Part shown: positions 15,401 to 22,029 of the stretch, in pieces | How positions within the stretch are numbered: the stretch's first letter is position 1 | Layout of the letters: each line of letters starts with the position of its first letter | Assembly (NCBI GenBank): GCA_964561925.1 | Contig: CAZLRW010000053.1 | Span: 1 to 23,672 of the forward strand | Length of the DNA: 23,672 nucleotides | Origin: SZUA-430 sp964561925 | Lineage (GTDB): Bacteria > Pseudomonadota > Alphaproteobacteria > Micropepsales > Micropepsaceae | Direction: 5' to 3' | Notes under the pieces: generated by a model | Seen by the model: the letters and a program-made list of their open reading frames with translations, nothing else | The model's database searches: none | Told to the model about the DNA's origin: nothing | Program-made: the position numbers and the translations under genes

Positions 15401-15906
15401 CGCTTCAAAGTGGCTGGTCGCCTGCTTTCGGCAAGGGCGTGGCGGCCAAGCCGCGTCAATGCGGCACGCAACGTGGGGTCTTCTATGGCGTCGGCGCGGG
15501 CGGCCAGTTCGCGTTCTTCCTGCGCCGAAAGCGGCCGTTTTGGCGCCTGTCGTGCAGGTGGCGTCGGAACAGTTCCGGCTACCACTTTGATTTTGCTGAC
15601 CACCGCCGAGCCGAAATAGCTGTTGATTCGCTCGATCACTTTCGGGGTTTGATGCTGCAGTTCCAGCGCCGCGCGGTCGTCGGCGACCAGAGTCAGCGTC
15701 GACCCGCTGGCGCCGCCCGCCGACAGGCGATAGGGAAAACAATGCTCGGCAAGTCCCCGGCCCGCGATTTCGGCCCACCGTGTCACGAGTTCGATTCGCG
15801 AAAAGCCGCGCGCCGCCAGTTGCTGCCGCACGAGCGACAGCGCATCCGCGGCCAAGGGCAACGGCCCGCGCCGGAAAGCCGGTCTTTGGCTGTCGGGTTT
15901 TGACAT
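15397..15906 (-). CDS. dciA: DciA/DUF721 family protein (replicative helicase loader family)
   Basis: A 169-residue DUF721 protein. The family includes DciA, which loads the DnaB helicase in bacteria lacking DnaC/DnaI. The recognisable core is about residues 30-105 (ARGFSRIELVTRWAEIAGRG, then a basic stretch, LTLVADDRAALELQHQTPKV and IERINSYFG), which matches the KH-like DUF721 domain. The C-terminal 60 residues are charged and probably disordered. The ATG at 15906 has GAGG 5 bases upstream, so this start is credible. It shares the tetramer CATG with the divergent mutY start. Longer starts would run into mutY. Identification with DciA is by family and context. Confidence 0.8.
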   Translation of the reverse strand: MSKPDSQRPAFRRGPLPLAADALSLVRQQLAARGFSRIELVTRWAEIAGRGLAEHCFPYRLSAGGASGSTLTLVADDRAALELQHQTPKVIERINSYFGSAVVSKIKVVAGTVPTPPARQAPKRPLSAQEERELAARADAIEDPTLRAALTRLGRHALAESRRPATLKR

Positions 15907-17020
15907 GACCGCCTCGAAATCGCGCCCCGACCATAGCGCCGCGGACCTCTCGCTGCAAAAGCGCGCGGCGCTCGTGAAGCGCTTGCTCGATTGGTACGAC
16001 GCGCACCGCCGCCGCTTGCCGTGGCGCGCGTTGCCGGGCGAAACGCCCGATCCGTACCGCGTCTGGCTGTCTGAGATCATGCTGCAGCAAACCACGGTTG
16101 CGACCGTCGGGCCCTATTTCCACAGCTTCCTGAAGCGTTGGCCGACGATGAAGGCCCTCGCCGCAGCTCCGGTCGAGGACGTGATGTCCGCCTGGGCAGG
16201 CCTCGGCTACTACAGCCGCGCGCGCAACCTGCACGCCTGCGCCCGCGAGGTCGCCGCCGCGCACGCAGGCCGCTTGCCGCCGGACGAGGCGGCGTTGCTG
16301 AAACTGCCGGGCATCGGTCCTTACACGGCAGCCGCGATCGCAGCGATTGCGTTCGACAAGCGCGCCGCCCCCGTCGACGGCAACATCGAGCGTGTCTTGG
16401 CGCGCCTCTTCGCCGTGAAGACGCCTCTCCCCGCCGCGAAGGCGGAACTGAAGCGCATCGCCGAGACGTTGGCGCCGGCAAAGCGCGCGGGCGACTTCGC
16501 GCAAGCGATGATGGACCTCGGCGCCACGATCTGCACGCCGAGATCGCCCGCCTGCAAGAACTGTCCGTGGGCGGACGATTGCGCTGCGAGCAGCCTCGGC
16601 ATAGCGGAGACATTGCCTGCGCGCGAAGCAAAGCGCGCCCGCCCGCTGAGACGCGGCGCCGCATTCGTCGCGATTTCGAAGGACGACGCGATCCTGCTGC
16701 GCCGCCGCCCGCCCAAGGGTCTGCTCGGCGGCATGCACGAACCGCCGATGAGCCCCTGGGAAGCGGCGTTCCCGGACGACCCCACCGGCCATGCACCGCT
16801 AAAAGCAAAGTTCCGCAAACTGCCGGGCCTCGTCCGCCACGGCTTCACGCATTTCGAATTGGAGCTTGAGGTCTATCGCGCCGAAGGCGTCGCGCGCGCG
16901 AATGGGGCAGGGGAGTGGGCGCCACTCGCAAACCTCAAAGCCTTCGCGCTCCCCAGCGTCATGCGCAAAGTCATCGACCACGCGCTCGCCGACCGCGATG
17001 CCGGTCCGTTGTTCCGCTAA
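15905..17020 (+). CDS. mutY: A/G-specific adenine glycosylase MutY
   Basis: A 371-residue base-excision repair enzyme that removes adenine mispaired with 8-oxoguanine. Catalytic E57 is in SEIMLQQTTV, the helix-hairpin-helix is LPGIGPYTAAAI (134-145) and the catalytic aspartate is D158 in APVDGNIERV. The [4Fe-4S] ligands are C210, C217, C220 and C226 (spacing 6-2-5), followed by a NUDIX-like 8-oxoG-recognition domain (about 240-360). The ATG at 15905 lacks a clear ribosome site, and an in-frame GTG at 15974 also lacks one; the family core begins near residue 27, so either start would give a complete enzyme. Its stop overlaps that of the convergent DUF3592 gene by 3 bases. Confidence 0.95.
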   Translation: MTASKSRPDHSAADLSLQKRAALVKRLLDWYDAHRRRLPWRALPGETPDPYRVWLSEIMLQQTTVATVGPYFHSFLKRWPTMKALAAAPVEDVMSAWAGLGYYSRARNLHACAREVAAAHAGRLPPDEAALLKLPGIGPYTAAAIAAIAFDKRAAPVDGNIERVLARLFAVKTPLPAAKAELKRIAETLAPAKRAGDFAQAMMDLGATICTPRSPACKNCPWADDCAASSLGIAETLPAREAKRARPLRRGAAFVAISKDDAILLRRRPPKGLLGGMHEPPMSPWEAAFPDDPTGHAPLKAKFRKLPGLVRHGFTHFELELEVYRAEGVARANGAGEWAPLANLKAFALPSVMRKVIDHALADRDAGPLFR

Positions 17021-18003
17021 CGCAGGCCCAACTTCTCGCGCAACCACGCGGCCAAGCGTTCCGCGCTGTGCCCATCGTGCCAGCTCACCACGGTTTCGTG
17101 GTCGCCATCGCGCCGCGCCAGCCGGACATCGTATGTCGTCGATTGTTCGCTGTCCGGATACTCGGTCGTTTTGATCGCAACGCCGCTGATGGCCGAGCGG
17201 TCGAGCGTCCGGCGCGCGGTGCGGCCGTACATGGCGGGCAATTCCACGATGCGCTCGCGGATGACGAGATCGAAATCCCCTCGCCGCTCCATGCGCCAGA
17301 TGTTGAACCCCGCAGCCACCGAAACGCCGAGCACGAGAACCCATGCCGTCGACATCGTCTCGACGCTGGGCTCAAAGCCGGCCGTGAAGGCGATCGCGAA
17401 GATGCCGGCGAACGCGCAAATGCCGAGCGTGCCGAACGCCGTCGCCAGCGGCGGCAGATAGGGCAGCCGAACGCGCGTCGCGCCGCCGTCGCGAAACCAG
17501 CGCGCGGGCGGACGTTCAGTCCCGTTCCACCAATGCCAAATCGACGGAAGCACGTACCACCACATCCCCAGCATCACGACATTGAACGGCGCAAGGAACA
17601 TCAGAATGAGAAGGCTCGACCCCTGCAGGCCCGGCGTCAGCACACTGAGCGCCGGATTGTCCGCGTCGTAGTAGACGGTGACGGATCGGCCGACCGGATG
17701 CGCGTCCGCGAGCTGGCGCGCCCACCGTTTGTCCGTGCGATTGAAGGCGCCGAAGCGGTACTTGTCGCCCGTGTAGTGGCGCCCAGCGACGTTGTACGAG
17801 TAGCGAATCTCGGCGATGTAGCGCGGCCCGTCGTCGCCCATCCGGCGCACGACTTCGTTCGACGTGACCGTGCCCGTCGTCGTTCGGAAATCGTCCGACC
17901 GAACCGCGTTCAGCACTTCGCTGCCGGCCGTCACGTCGAAGAACCCGACGATGGCCGTCCAAAACACGGCGAAGAACACAAGGAAGACCGCAGTCTTGTC
18001 CAT
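17017..18003 (-). CDS. DUF3592 domain membrane protein
   Basis: A 328-residue membrane protein of unknown function. An N-terminal helix (about 4-24) is followed by a soluble beta-rich DUF3592 region (about 40-120: TTTGTVTSNEVVRR, YIAEIRYSYNVAGRHYTGDKYRFG, SVTVYYDADNPALSVL). A hydrophobic segment (about 128-155) and a pair of helices (about 188-245) come next, then a basic cytoplasmic-looking C-terminal domain (about 250-328) ending in a WLREKLGLR helix. The ATG at 18003 is chosen because it starts directly at the first helix; a GTG at 18036 would add 11 residues. No partner gene is evident. DUF3592 proteins are widespread but uncharacterised. Confidence 0.8.
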   Translation of the reverse strand: MDKTAVFLVFFAVFWTAIVGFFDVTAGSEVLNAVRSDDFRTTTGTVTSNEVVRRMGDDGPRYIAEIRYSYNVAGRHYTGDKYRFGAFNRTDKRWARQLADAHPVGRSVTVYYDADNPALSVLTPGLQGSSLLILMFLAPFNVVMLGMWWYVLPSIWHWWNGTERPPARWFRDGGATRVRLPYLPPLATAFGTLGICAFAGIFAIAFTAGFEPSVETMSTAWVLVLGVSVAAGFNIWRMERRGDFDLVIRERIVELPAMYGRTARRTLDRSAISGVAIKTTEYPDSEQSTTYDVRLARRDGDHETVVSWHDGHSAERLAAWLREKLGLR

Positions 18004-18108
18004 GTTACCGCAACCCGCCGAGCCCACGGCGCTCACGGGATCAGACTACAAGCCGAGCGATGAATGGAATGTGACCCGCTTCAGCCGGGAACGGCGCGCG
18101 GGTGTCCC

Positions 18109-18160
18109 AAAATCAAACAGAGCCGCAAAGGCGCAGGTTCTCTGCGTCTCTGCGGCTCTG
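18109..18160 (-). terminator. Strong hairpin with U-tract after ccrM
   Basis: Arms 18118-18136 and 18142-18160 form a 19-bp stem with two mismatches around the 5-base loop GTTCT. On the minus strand the stem starts 9 bases after the ccrM stop and is followed by TTTGATTTT, so it fits an intrinsic terminator for ccrM. The arm CTGCGTCTCTGCGG also resembles short intergenic elements seen in many bacteria, so it may have arrived as a repeat. Confidence 0.6.
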
Positions 18161-18169
18161 TATGCAGTT

Positions 18170-19267
18170 TCAGTGCAACTCCGCCCGCACCTGCTGGCGC
18201 AAGAGATCGATCGGCTTCAGCACGCCCTGCGCGTCGAAGTGCCAATAGGTCCAGCCGTTGCACGCGGGCAGGTTCTGCACGCGCGCCGCGATCTGATGGA
18301 TCGAACCCGTCGCATCCTGGCATGAGAGCGAACCGTCCGCCCGCACGCGCGCCGCATGACGCCGCGCCGGGTCGTAGAGCTTCGTGCCGGGCTCAAGCAA
18401 TCCACGTTCGATGATCATTCCAAACGGCACGCGCGGCTCCTCCTTCTTGGATTTCATCACTTCGAGATCTTGCGGCGCGGTCGGCGACACCAGCGCAAGG
18501 CGCCGTTTCGCTGCGGCGATGTAGGCCGGATCGCGCTCGATGCCGATGAAGCGCCGGCCGAGCTTCTTGGCGACCGCGCCCGTCGTTCCGGTGCCGAAGA
18601 AAGGATCGAGTACGACGTCGCCGGGTTTCGACGAGGCGAGCAACACGCGGTGGAGCAGCGCCTCCGGCTTCTGCGTCGGGTGGACCTTTTGGCCCTTCTC
18701 GTCCTTCAGCCGCTCGCCGCCCGTGCACAGCGGCAGGAACCAGTCGGAGCGCATCTGAAGATCGTCGTTCAACGCCTTCATGGCTTCATAGTTGAACGTG
18801 TAGCTCTTCTGCCCGCGCGACTTCGCGCACCACAGCAGCGTCTCGTGCGCGTTCGTGAAGCGCCGGCCGCGGAAGTTCGGCATCGGGTTCGACTTGCGCC
18901 ACACGATGTCGTTCAGGAACCAATAGCCGAGGTCCTGCATGACCGTGCCGACGCGATAGATGTTGTGATAGGAGCCGATCACCCAGATCGAACCGTTGTC
19001 TTTCAACAGCCGCCGCGCGGCGGCAAGCCACTCGCGCGAGAACTTGTCGTACTCGGCGAAGCTCCCGAATTGGTCCCACTGATCGTCGCACGCGTCGACC
19101 TTGCTTTGGTCGGGCCGGTGCAGATCGCCTTCGAGCTGAAGATTGTAGGGAGGATCGGCGAAGATCAGGTCGACGCTCTTCGCCGGTAGTTCGTTCATCT
19201 TGGCGATCGTGTCGCCCTGTAGAATCTGGTCGTGATAGTTCGCGATCGCACGCGTGATGACGCCCAT
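18170..19267 (-). CDS. ccrM: Cell-cycle-regulated adenine DNA methyltransferase (GANTC)
   Basis: A 365-residue beta-class N6-adenine methyltransferase closely resembling Caulobacter CcrM, which methylates the adenine in GANTC. Motif IV DPPY is at 38-41 and motif I DPFFGTGTTG at 221-230, in the beta-class order. WVIGSYHNIYRVG, WRKSNPMPNFRGRRF and HPTQKPEALL lie between them. The CcrM-specific C-terminal extension (about 275-365, PFGMIIERGLLEPGTKLYD to the end) is present. The ATG at 19267, with GGGGGCC upstream, is preferred over longer starts because homologues begin near here. In alphaproteobacteria CcrM remethylates the chromosome late in the cycle and coordinates transcription with replication. 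Eight GANTC sites lie immediately upstream, and a hairpin terminator follows. Confidence 0.96.
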   Translation of the reverse strand: MGVITRAIANYHDQILQGDTIAKMNELPAKSVDLIFADPPYNLQLEGDLHRPDQSKVDACDDQWDQFGSFAEYDKFSREWLAAARRLLKDNGSIWVIGSYHNIYRVGTVMQDLGYWFLNDIVWRKSNPMPNFRGRRFTNAHETLLWCAKSRGQKSYTFNYEAMKALNDDLQMRSDWFLPLCTGGERLKDEKGQKVHPTQKPEALLHRVLLASSKPGDVVLDPFFGTGTTGAVAKKLGRRFIGIERDPAYIAAAKRRLALVSPTAPQDLEVMKSKKEEPRVPFGMIIERGLLEPGTKLYDPARRHAARVRADGSLSCQDATGSIHQIAARVQNLPACNGWTYWHFDAQGVLKPIDLLRQQVRAELH

Positions 19268-19346
19268 GAAGGCCCCCAATTGGCCGCTCTTACGGCGCGT
19301 GCAGGCGAGCGCGAATGGCTGCCGGCGCACCGTCAGAACGTGGTTT

Positions 19347-19552
19347 GAATCCGCTTGGTCGTCGCCGGCCCCAAAGTGCCCTTACCCAAAACCGGCGCTA
19401 GACATCGTCACGTTGAATCACAGGTGACTCGCCGTCAATAAGTCTTTTGAATCAGAAAGTTAACGCGGGAATCGATTTTGAATCCTTAAGACTCCGACCC
19501 ACTAGATGTAGAACGCGGTAACGATCTCCCTGTGCATAAGTTCGAATGACTC
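19347..19552. promoter_or_regulatory. Cluster of eight GANTC sites upstream of ccrM
   Basis: GAATC occurs at 19347, 19415, 19449, 19469 and 19480; GACTC occurs at 19426, 19490 and 19548. That is eight CcrM target sites in 206 bp, where base composition would predict fewer than one. They fill the noncoding stretch between the DUF979 stop and ccrM (19268-19550). A TTGACG hexamer (minus strand, 19438-19433) has two of the sites within the next 25 bp and could be a -35 element, but no clear -10 was found. TTAA half-sites are at 19460 and 19486; no full CtrA box was found. Confidence 0.75.
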
Positions 19553-20531
19553 AGCGAAACGCGAGCGCGTACATCAGCAACGTGTTGATCGCGAGCATCA
19601 GAAGCGCCGTCGGGATCTGCTGAACGATCACGCCGTTGCGGTTCTTGAGTTCGAGCAGCGCCGCTGGAACGATGTTGAAGTTCGCGGCGAGCGGCGTCAT
19701 CAGCGTGCCGCAAAAACCCGCAAGCATGCCGATCGCGGCGACCGCCGCGGGCTCGCCCCCGAAATGCTGAATGAGAAACGGAATGCCGACGCCCGCGGTC
19801 AGCACCGGAAACGCCGCGAACGCATTGCCCATGATCATCGTGAAGAGCGCCATGCCGACGCAATAGACGGCGACCGCGATCAGAAGATTGTCGCCGGGCA
19901 CGAACGCAGTCGCGAGATCGCCGACGACCTTGCCCACGCCCGCGACCGCGAACACCGCGCCGAGCGAAGCCAGCATCTGTGGGAGCAGAGCAGCCCAACC
20001 GATCACGTCCATCAAGCGCCGGCCTTCTTGAAAGGGGCTCGCCGGCGGTTGCCTGAACATCGCAAGCGCCACGATCGTCGCTGCAATCGCACCGGCCGCG
20101 AGTGAAATCAAAGTCGCCTGCTTCGTCTCGAAATAAGGCGCGATCAAGCTCCACGGCCCAAGCGCCAAACCCGGCAATTCGATCCCCTTGATCAGGATCG
20201 TGCCCGCGACGGTGACGAGCGGAATGATGAGCGCAGGCACGAACAACGCGTTGCCGCGCAGCGCGGCGCCCGTCTTCCGTTCCTCCGCCGACGTGGTCGC
20301 GACCTTGCCCATACTCAAGCCGCCGAAGCCCGCGATCAGCGCCATGCTGAGCACGAGCACGCCGTTCCCAAGATCGCCCAGGACATCGCCTGCAAGAAAA
20401 CTCGTCGCGAACAGCGCCCAGAAGAGACCGGTCGTCCAACGCCGCGGGTTGGCCGCGTCGCGCAGGCTCAAGTAAGCGAAGACGACGAACAAGACTCCAA
20501 CGAGAACATAAACCGCTTGGATCGTGATCAT
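19551..20531 (-). CDS. DUF979 family membrane protein (putative 5-oxoproline transporter subunit)
   Basis: A 326-residue integral membrane protein with about nine to ten hydrophobic segments. DUF979 proteins occur beside DUF969 proteins, and the pair has been named a 5-oxoproline transporter from its association with oxoprolinase or pyrrolidone peptidase genes. Conserved-looking parts include the GNAFAAFPVLTAGVGIPFLI and GFCGTLMTPLAANFNIVPAA re-entrant-like loops near the C-terminus. The ATG at 20531 overlaps the DUF969 stop (ATGA), so the subunits are coupled; open sequence further upstream belongs to another frame of DUF969. No oxoprolinase gene is in this window, so the substrate is inferred from family naming only. 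Confidence 0.85.
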   Translation of the reverse strand: MITIQAVYVLVGVLFVVFAYLSLRDAANPRRWTTGLFWALFATSFLAGDVLGDLGNGVLVLSMALIAGFGGLSMGKVATTSAEERKTGAALRGNALFVPALIIPLVTVAGTILIKGIELPGLALGPWSLIAPYFETKQATLISLAAGAIAATIVALAMFRQPPASPFQEGRRLMDVIGWAALLPQMLASLGAVFAVAGVGKVVGDLATAFVPGDNLLIAVAVYCVGMALFTMIMGNAFAAFPVLTAGVGIPFLIQHFGGEPAAVAAIGMLAGFCGTLMTPLAANFNIVPAALLELKNRNGVIVQQIPTALLMLAINTLLMYALAFR

Positions 20532-21196
20532 TTCGTGCGGCCCCTCTTCACGCGCGCGTCGCGCAAAAGGAGGCGCGCGCCGTGCACCAGGAACGCAGCG
20601 ATCGCGGTCGGGATCGCCCACAACGACAACTCGAGCGGCGCGACCTCGATGCCGCTCTGCTCCATGAAGCCCACCATCAGCAGGATCGACCCGATCGCAA
20701 GGAAGACGTCTTCGCCGAAGAAAAGCGCGATGTTGTCGGTCGCAGCCGACATCGCGCGGACTTTCTCGCGCTCCTCGTCCGTGATGTTCGGGTCTTGAAG
20801 TTCGGCCGCCGCCTCCGCCATCGGTGCGACCAGCGGCTTCACGGTTTGCGCGTGTCCGGCGATCGAGATCAGTCCGACCGCCGCCGTGACCTGCCGCACG
20901 AACATATATGCCAGCAGCAACCGTCCGACGGTGACGGCCTTGATGCCGCCGATCAGCGTCCGCGCACGCTCCTGCAATCCCGCGCGTTCCAACACGCCGA
21001 TCGCCGGCAGCACGAGCCAGGCGACGCTCACGAATCGATTCTCGTTGAACGCCTTGCCAAACGCGGCGAGCACGTCCTGCGGCGTCATCCCGGCCGCAAG
21101 CCCCGTCACCAGCGCGGAGGCCACGACCACCAGAAGCGGATTGAACCGCAACGCAAAGCCGACGATGACGACGGCAACGCCCAAGAGCGTGAGCAA
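20528..21196 (-). CDS. DUF969 family membrane protein (putative 5-oxoproline transporter subunit)
   Basis: A 222-residue membrane protein with about five to six hydrophobic segments and a basic C-terminus. It contains the family-like stretches GVLERAGLQERAR, RQVTAAVGLISIAGHAQTV and a cytoplasmic loop with MSAATDNIALFFGEDVF. It starts at TTG 21196, supported by a strong GGAGG 7 bases upstream. It lies 39 bp after rnhB on the same strand and overlaps DUF979 by 4 bases. Together the two would form one transporter. Function is taken from the family; there is no local enzyme to confirm the substrate. Confidence 0.85.
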   Translation of the reverse strand: MLTLLGVAVVIVGFALRFNPLLVVVASALVTGLAAGMTPQDVLAAFGKAFNENRFVSVAWLVLPAIGVLERAGLQERARTLIGGIKAVTVGRLLLAYMFVRQVTAAVGLISIAGHAQTVKPLVAPMAEAAAELQDPNITDEEREKVRAMSAATDNIALFFGEDVFLAIGSILLMVGFMEQSGIEVAPLELSLWAIPTAIAAFLVHGARLLLRDARVKRGRTK

Positions 21197-21235
21197 CGCA
21201 ATCCCTCCCCGTGTGACCCCACGAGGATTACGGGC

Positions 21236-21841
21236 TTATCCCGCGAACGGCAATTTCAGCTGCGCCACAGGGGCGAAACTCCTGCGGTGATGGACGCTGG
21301 GCCCCAGCCGGTCGAGCGCGGCCAGATGGTCGGGCGTGCCGTAGCCCTTGTTGCTCGCCCAATTGTAGCCGGGGTGCGCCGCATCGAGTTCGCGCATCAC
21401 CCGGTCGCGCGTGACCTTCGCCACGATCGAGGCCGCCGCAATCGAAAGCGACTTCGCGTCCCCTTCGACGATCGTGTCGACGGGGCAGGCGAGGGCAGGC
21501 GCCCGGTTGCCGTCGACGAACGCGTGCACCGGCGCGATCGTAAGCTTCTCCGTCGCCCGCTTCATGGCCAGGAACGTCGCCTGCAGAATGTTGATCTCGT
21601 CGATCTCCTGAACGCTCGCGCACGCGATGCCGACGGCGAGCGCCCGCTCCATGATCTTCTCGAACGCTTTCTCCCGCGCTTCGGCCGTCATCGCCTTGGA
21701 ATCGTCGATGCCGCGGGGCAGGCGTTCCGGATTCAAAATCACCGCCGCCGCATAAACCGGCCCCGCAAGCGGCCCACGCCCCACCTCGTCGATCCCGACG
21801 ACCGGCCCTTCGATCTTCCGTTCGCGGGTGAAGGTGGGCAT
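21236..21841 (-). CDS. rnhB: Ribonuclease HII
   Basis: A 201-residue enzyme that nicks DNA at embedded ribonucleotides and degrades RNA in RNA-DNA hybrids. The catalytic acidic set is visible: D18 and E19 in GIDEVGRGPLAGP, D110 in AFVDGN and D128 in VEGDAKSLSIAAASIVAKV. The C-terminal HPGYNWASNKGYGTPDH is diagnostic of type 2 RNase H. The only purine-rich ribosome-site candidate, GGGGAG, is 10 bases before the ATG and belongs to the end of a long inverted repeat. In several alphaproteobacteria rnhB lies next to ccrM; here two transporter genes intervene. Confidence 0.96.
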   Translation of the reverse strand: MPTFTRERKIEGPVVGIDEVGRGPLAGPVYAAAVILNPERLPRGIDDSKAMTAEAREKAFEKIMERALAVGIACASVQEIDEINILQATFLAMKRATEKLTIAPVHAFVDGNRAPALACPVDTIVEGDAKSLSIAAASIVAKVTRDRVMRELDAAHPGYNWASNKGYGTPDHLAALDRLGPSVHHRRSFAPVAQLKLPFAG

Positions 21842-21853
21842 CGCAAACTATCT

Positions 21854-22020
21854 CCCCTCGCCCTTCCGGAATCGGAAGGGAGAGGGGTCGGGGGTGAGGG
21901 AAGGCCGCAGTGCGAGGCTGAAACGTGTGAGGTTCGCGCGCAACTCTCAGTCCTCCGCGTGGCGGAAGGGCCTCCCTCACCCCCGGCCCCTCTCCACTCC
22001 CGAAGAGGGAGGGCGAGGGG
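21854..22020. repeat. 167-bp inverted-repeat element (REP pair / MITE-like)
   Basis: Arms 21854-21906 and 21968-22020 (53 bp) are inverted copies. The matching blocks are CCCCTCG, a roughly 20-bp part that differs but forms its own small hairpin in each arm (CCTTCC/GGAAGG on the left, CTCCCGAAGAGGGAG on the right), AGAGGGG and CGGGGGTGAGGGA. The 61-bp centre shows no gene. Sequences of the type CCTCACCCCCGGCCCCTCTCC are common dispersed elements in proteobacterial genomes. It fills the gap between the radical SAM gene (stop 22030) and rnhB (start 21841) and could form a very strong RNA structure between them. Confidence 0.7.
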
Positions 22021-22029
22021 TGAAGTGCC

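Noticed and set aside
19455..19490. CtrA binding site in the ccrM leader
   Set aside because: Two TTAA words are present at 19460 and 19486, but their spacing (26 bases start to start) does not fit TTAA-N7-TTAA, so no full box is claimed.
19268..19550. Possible replication origin because of clustered GANTC sites
   Set aside because: No DnaA boxes, AT-rich unwinding stretch or partition genes were seen; ccrM regulation explains the location better.
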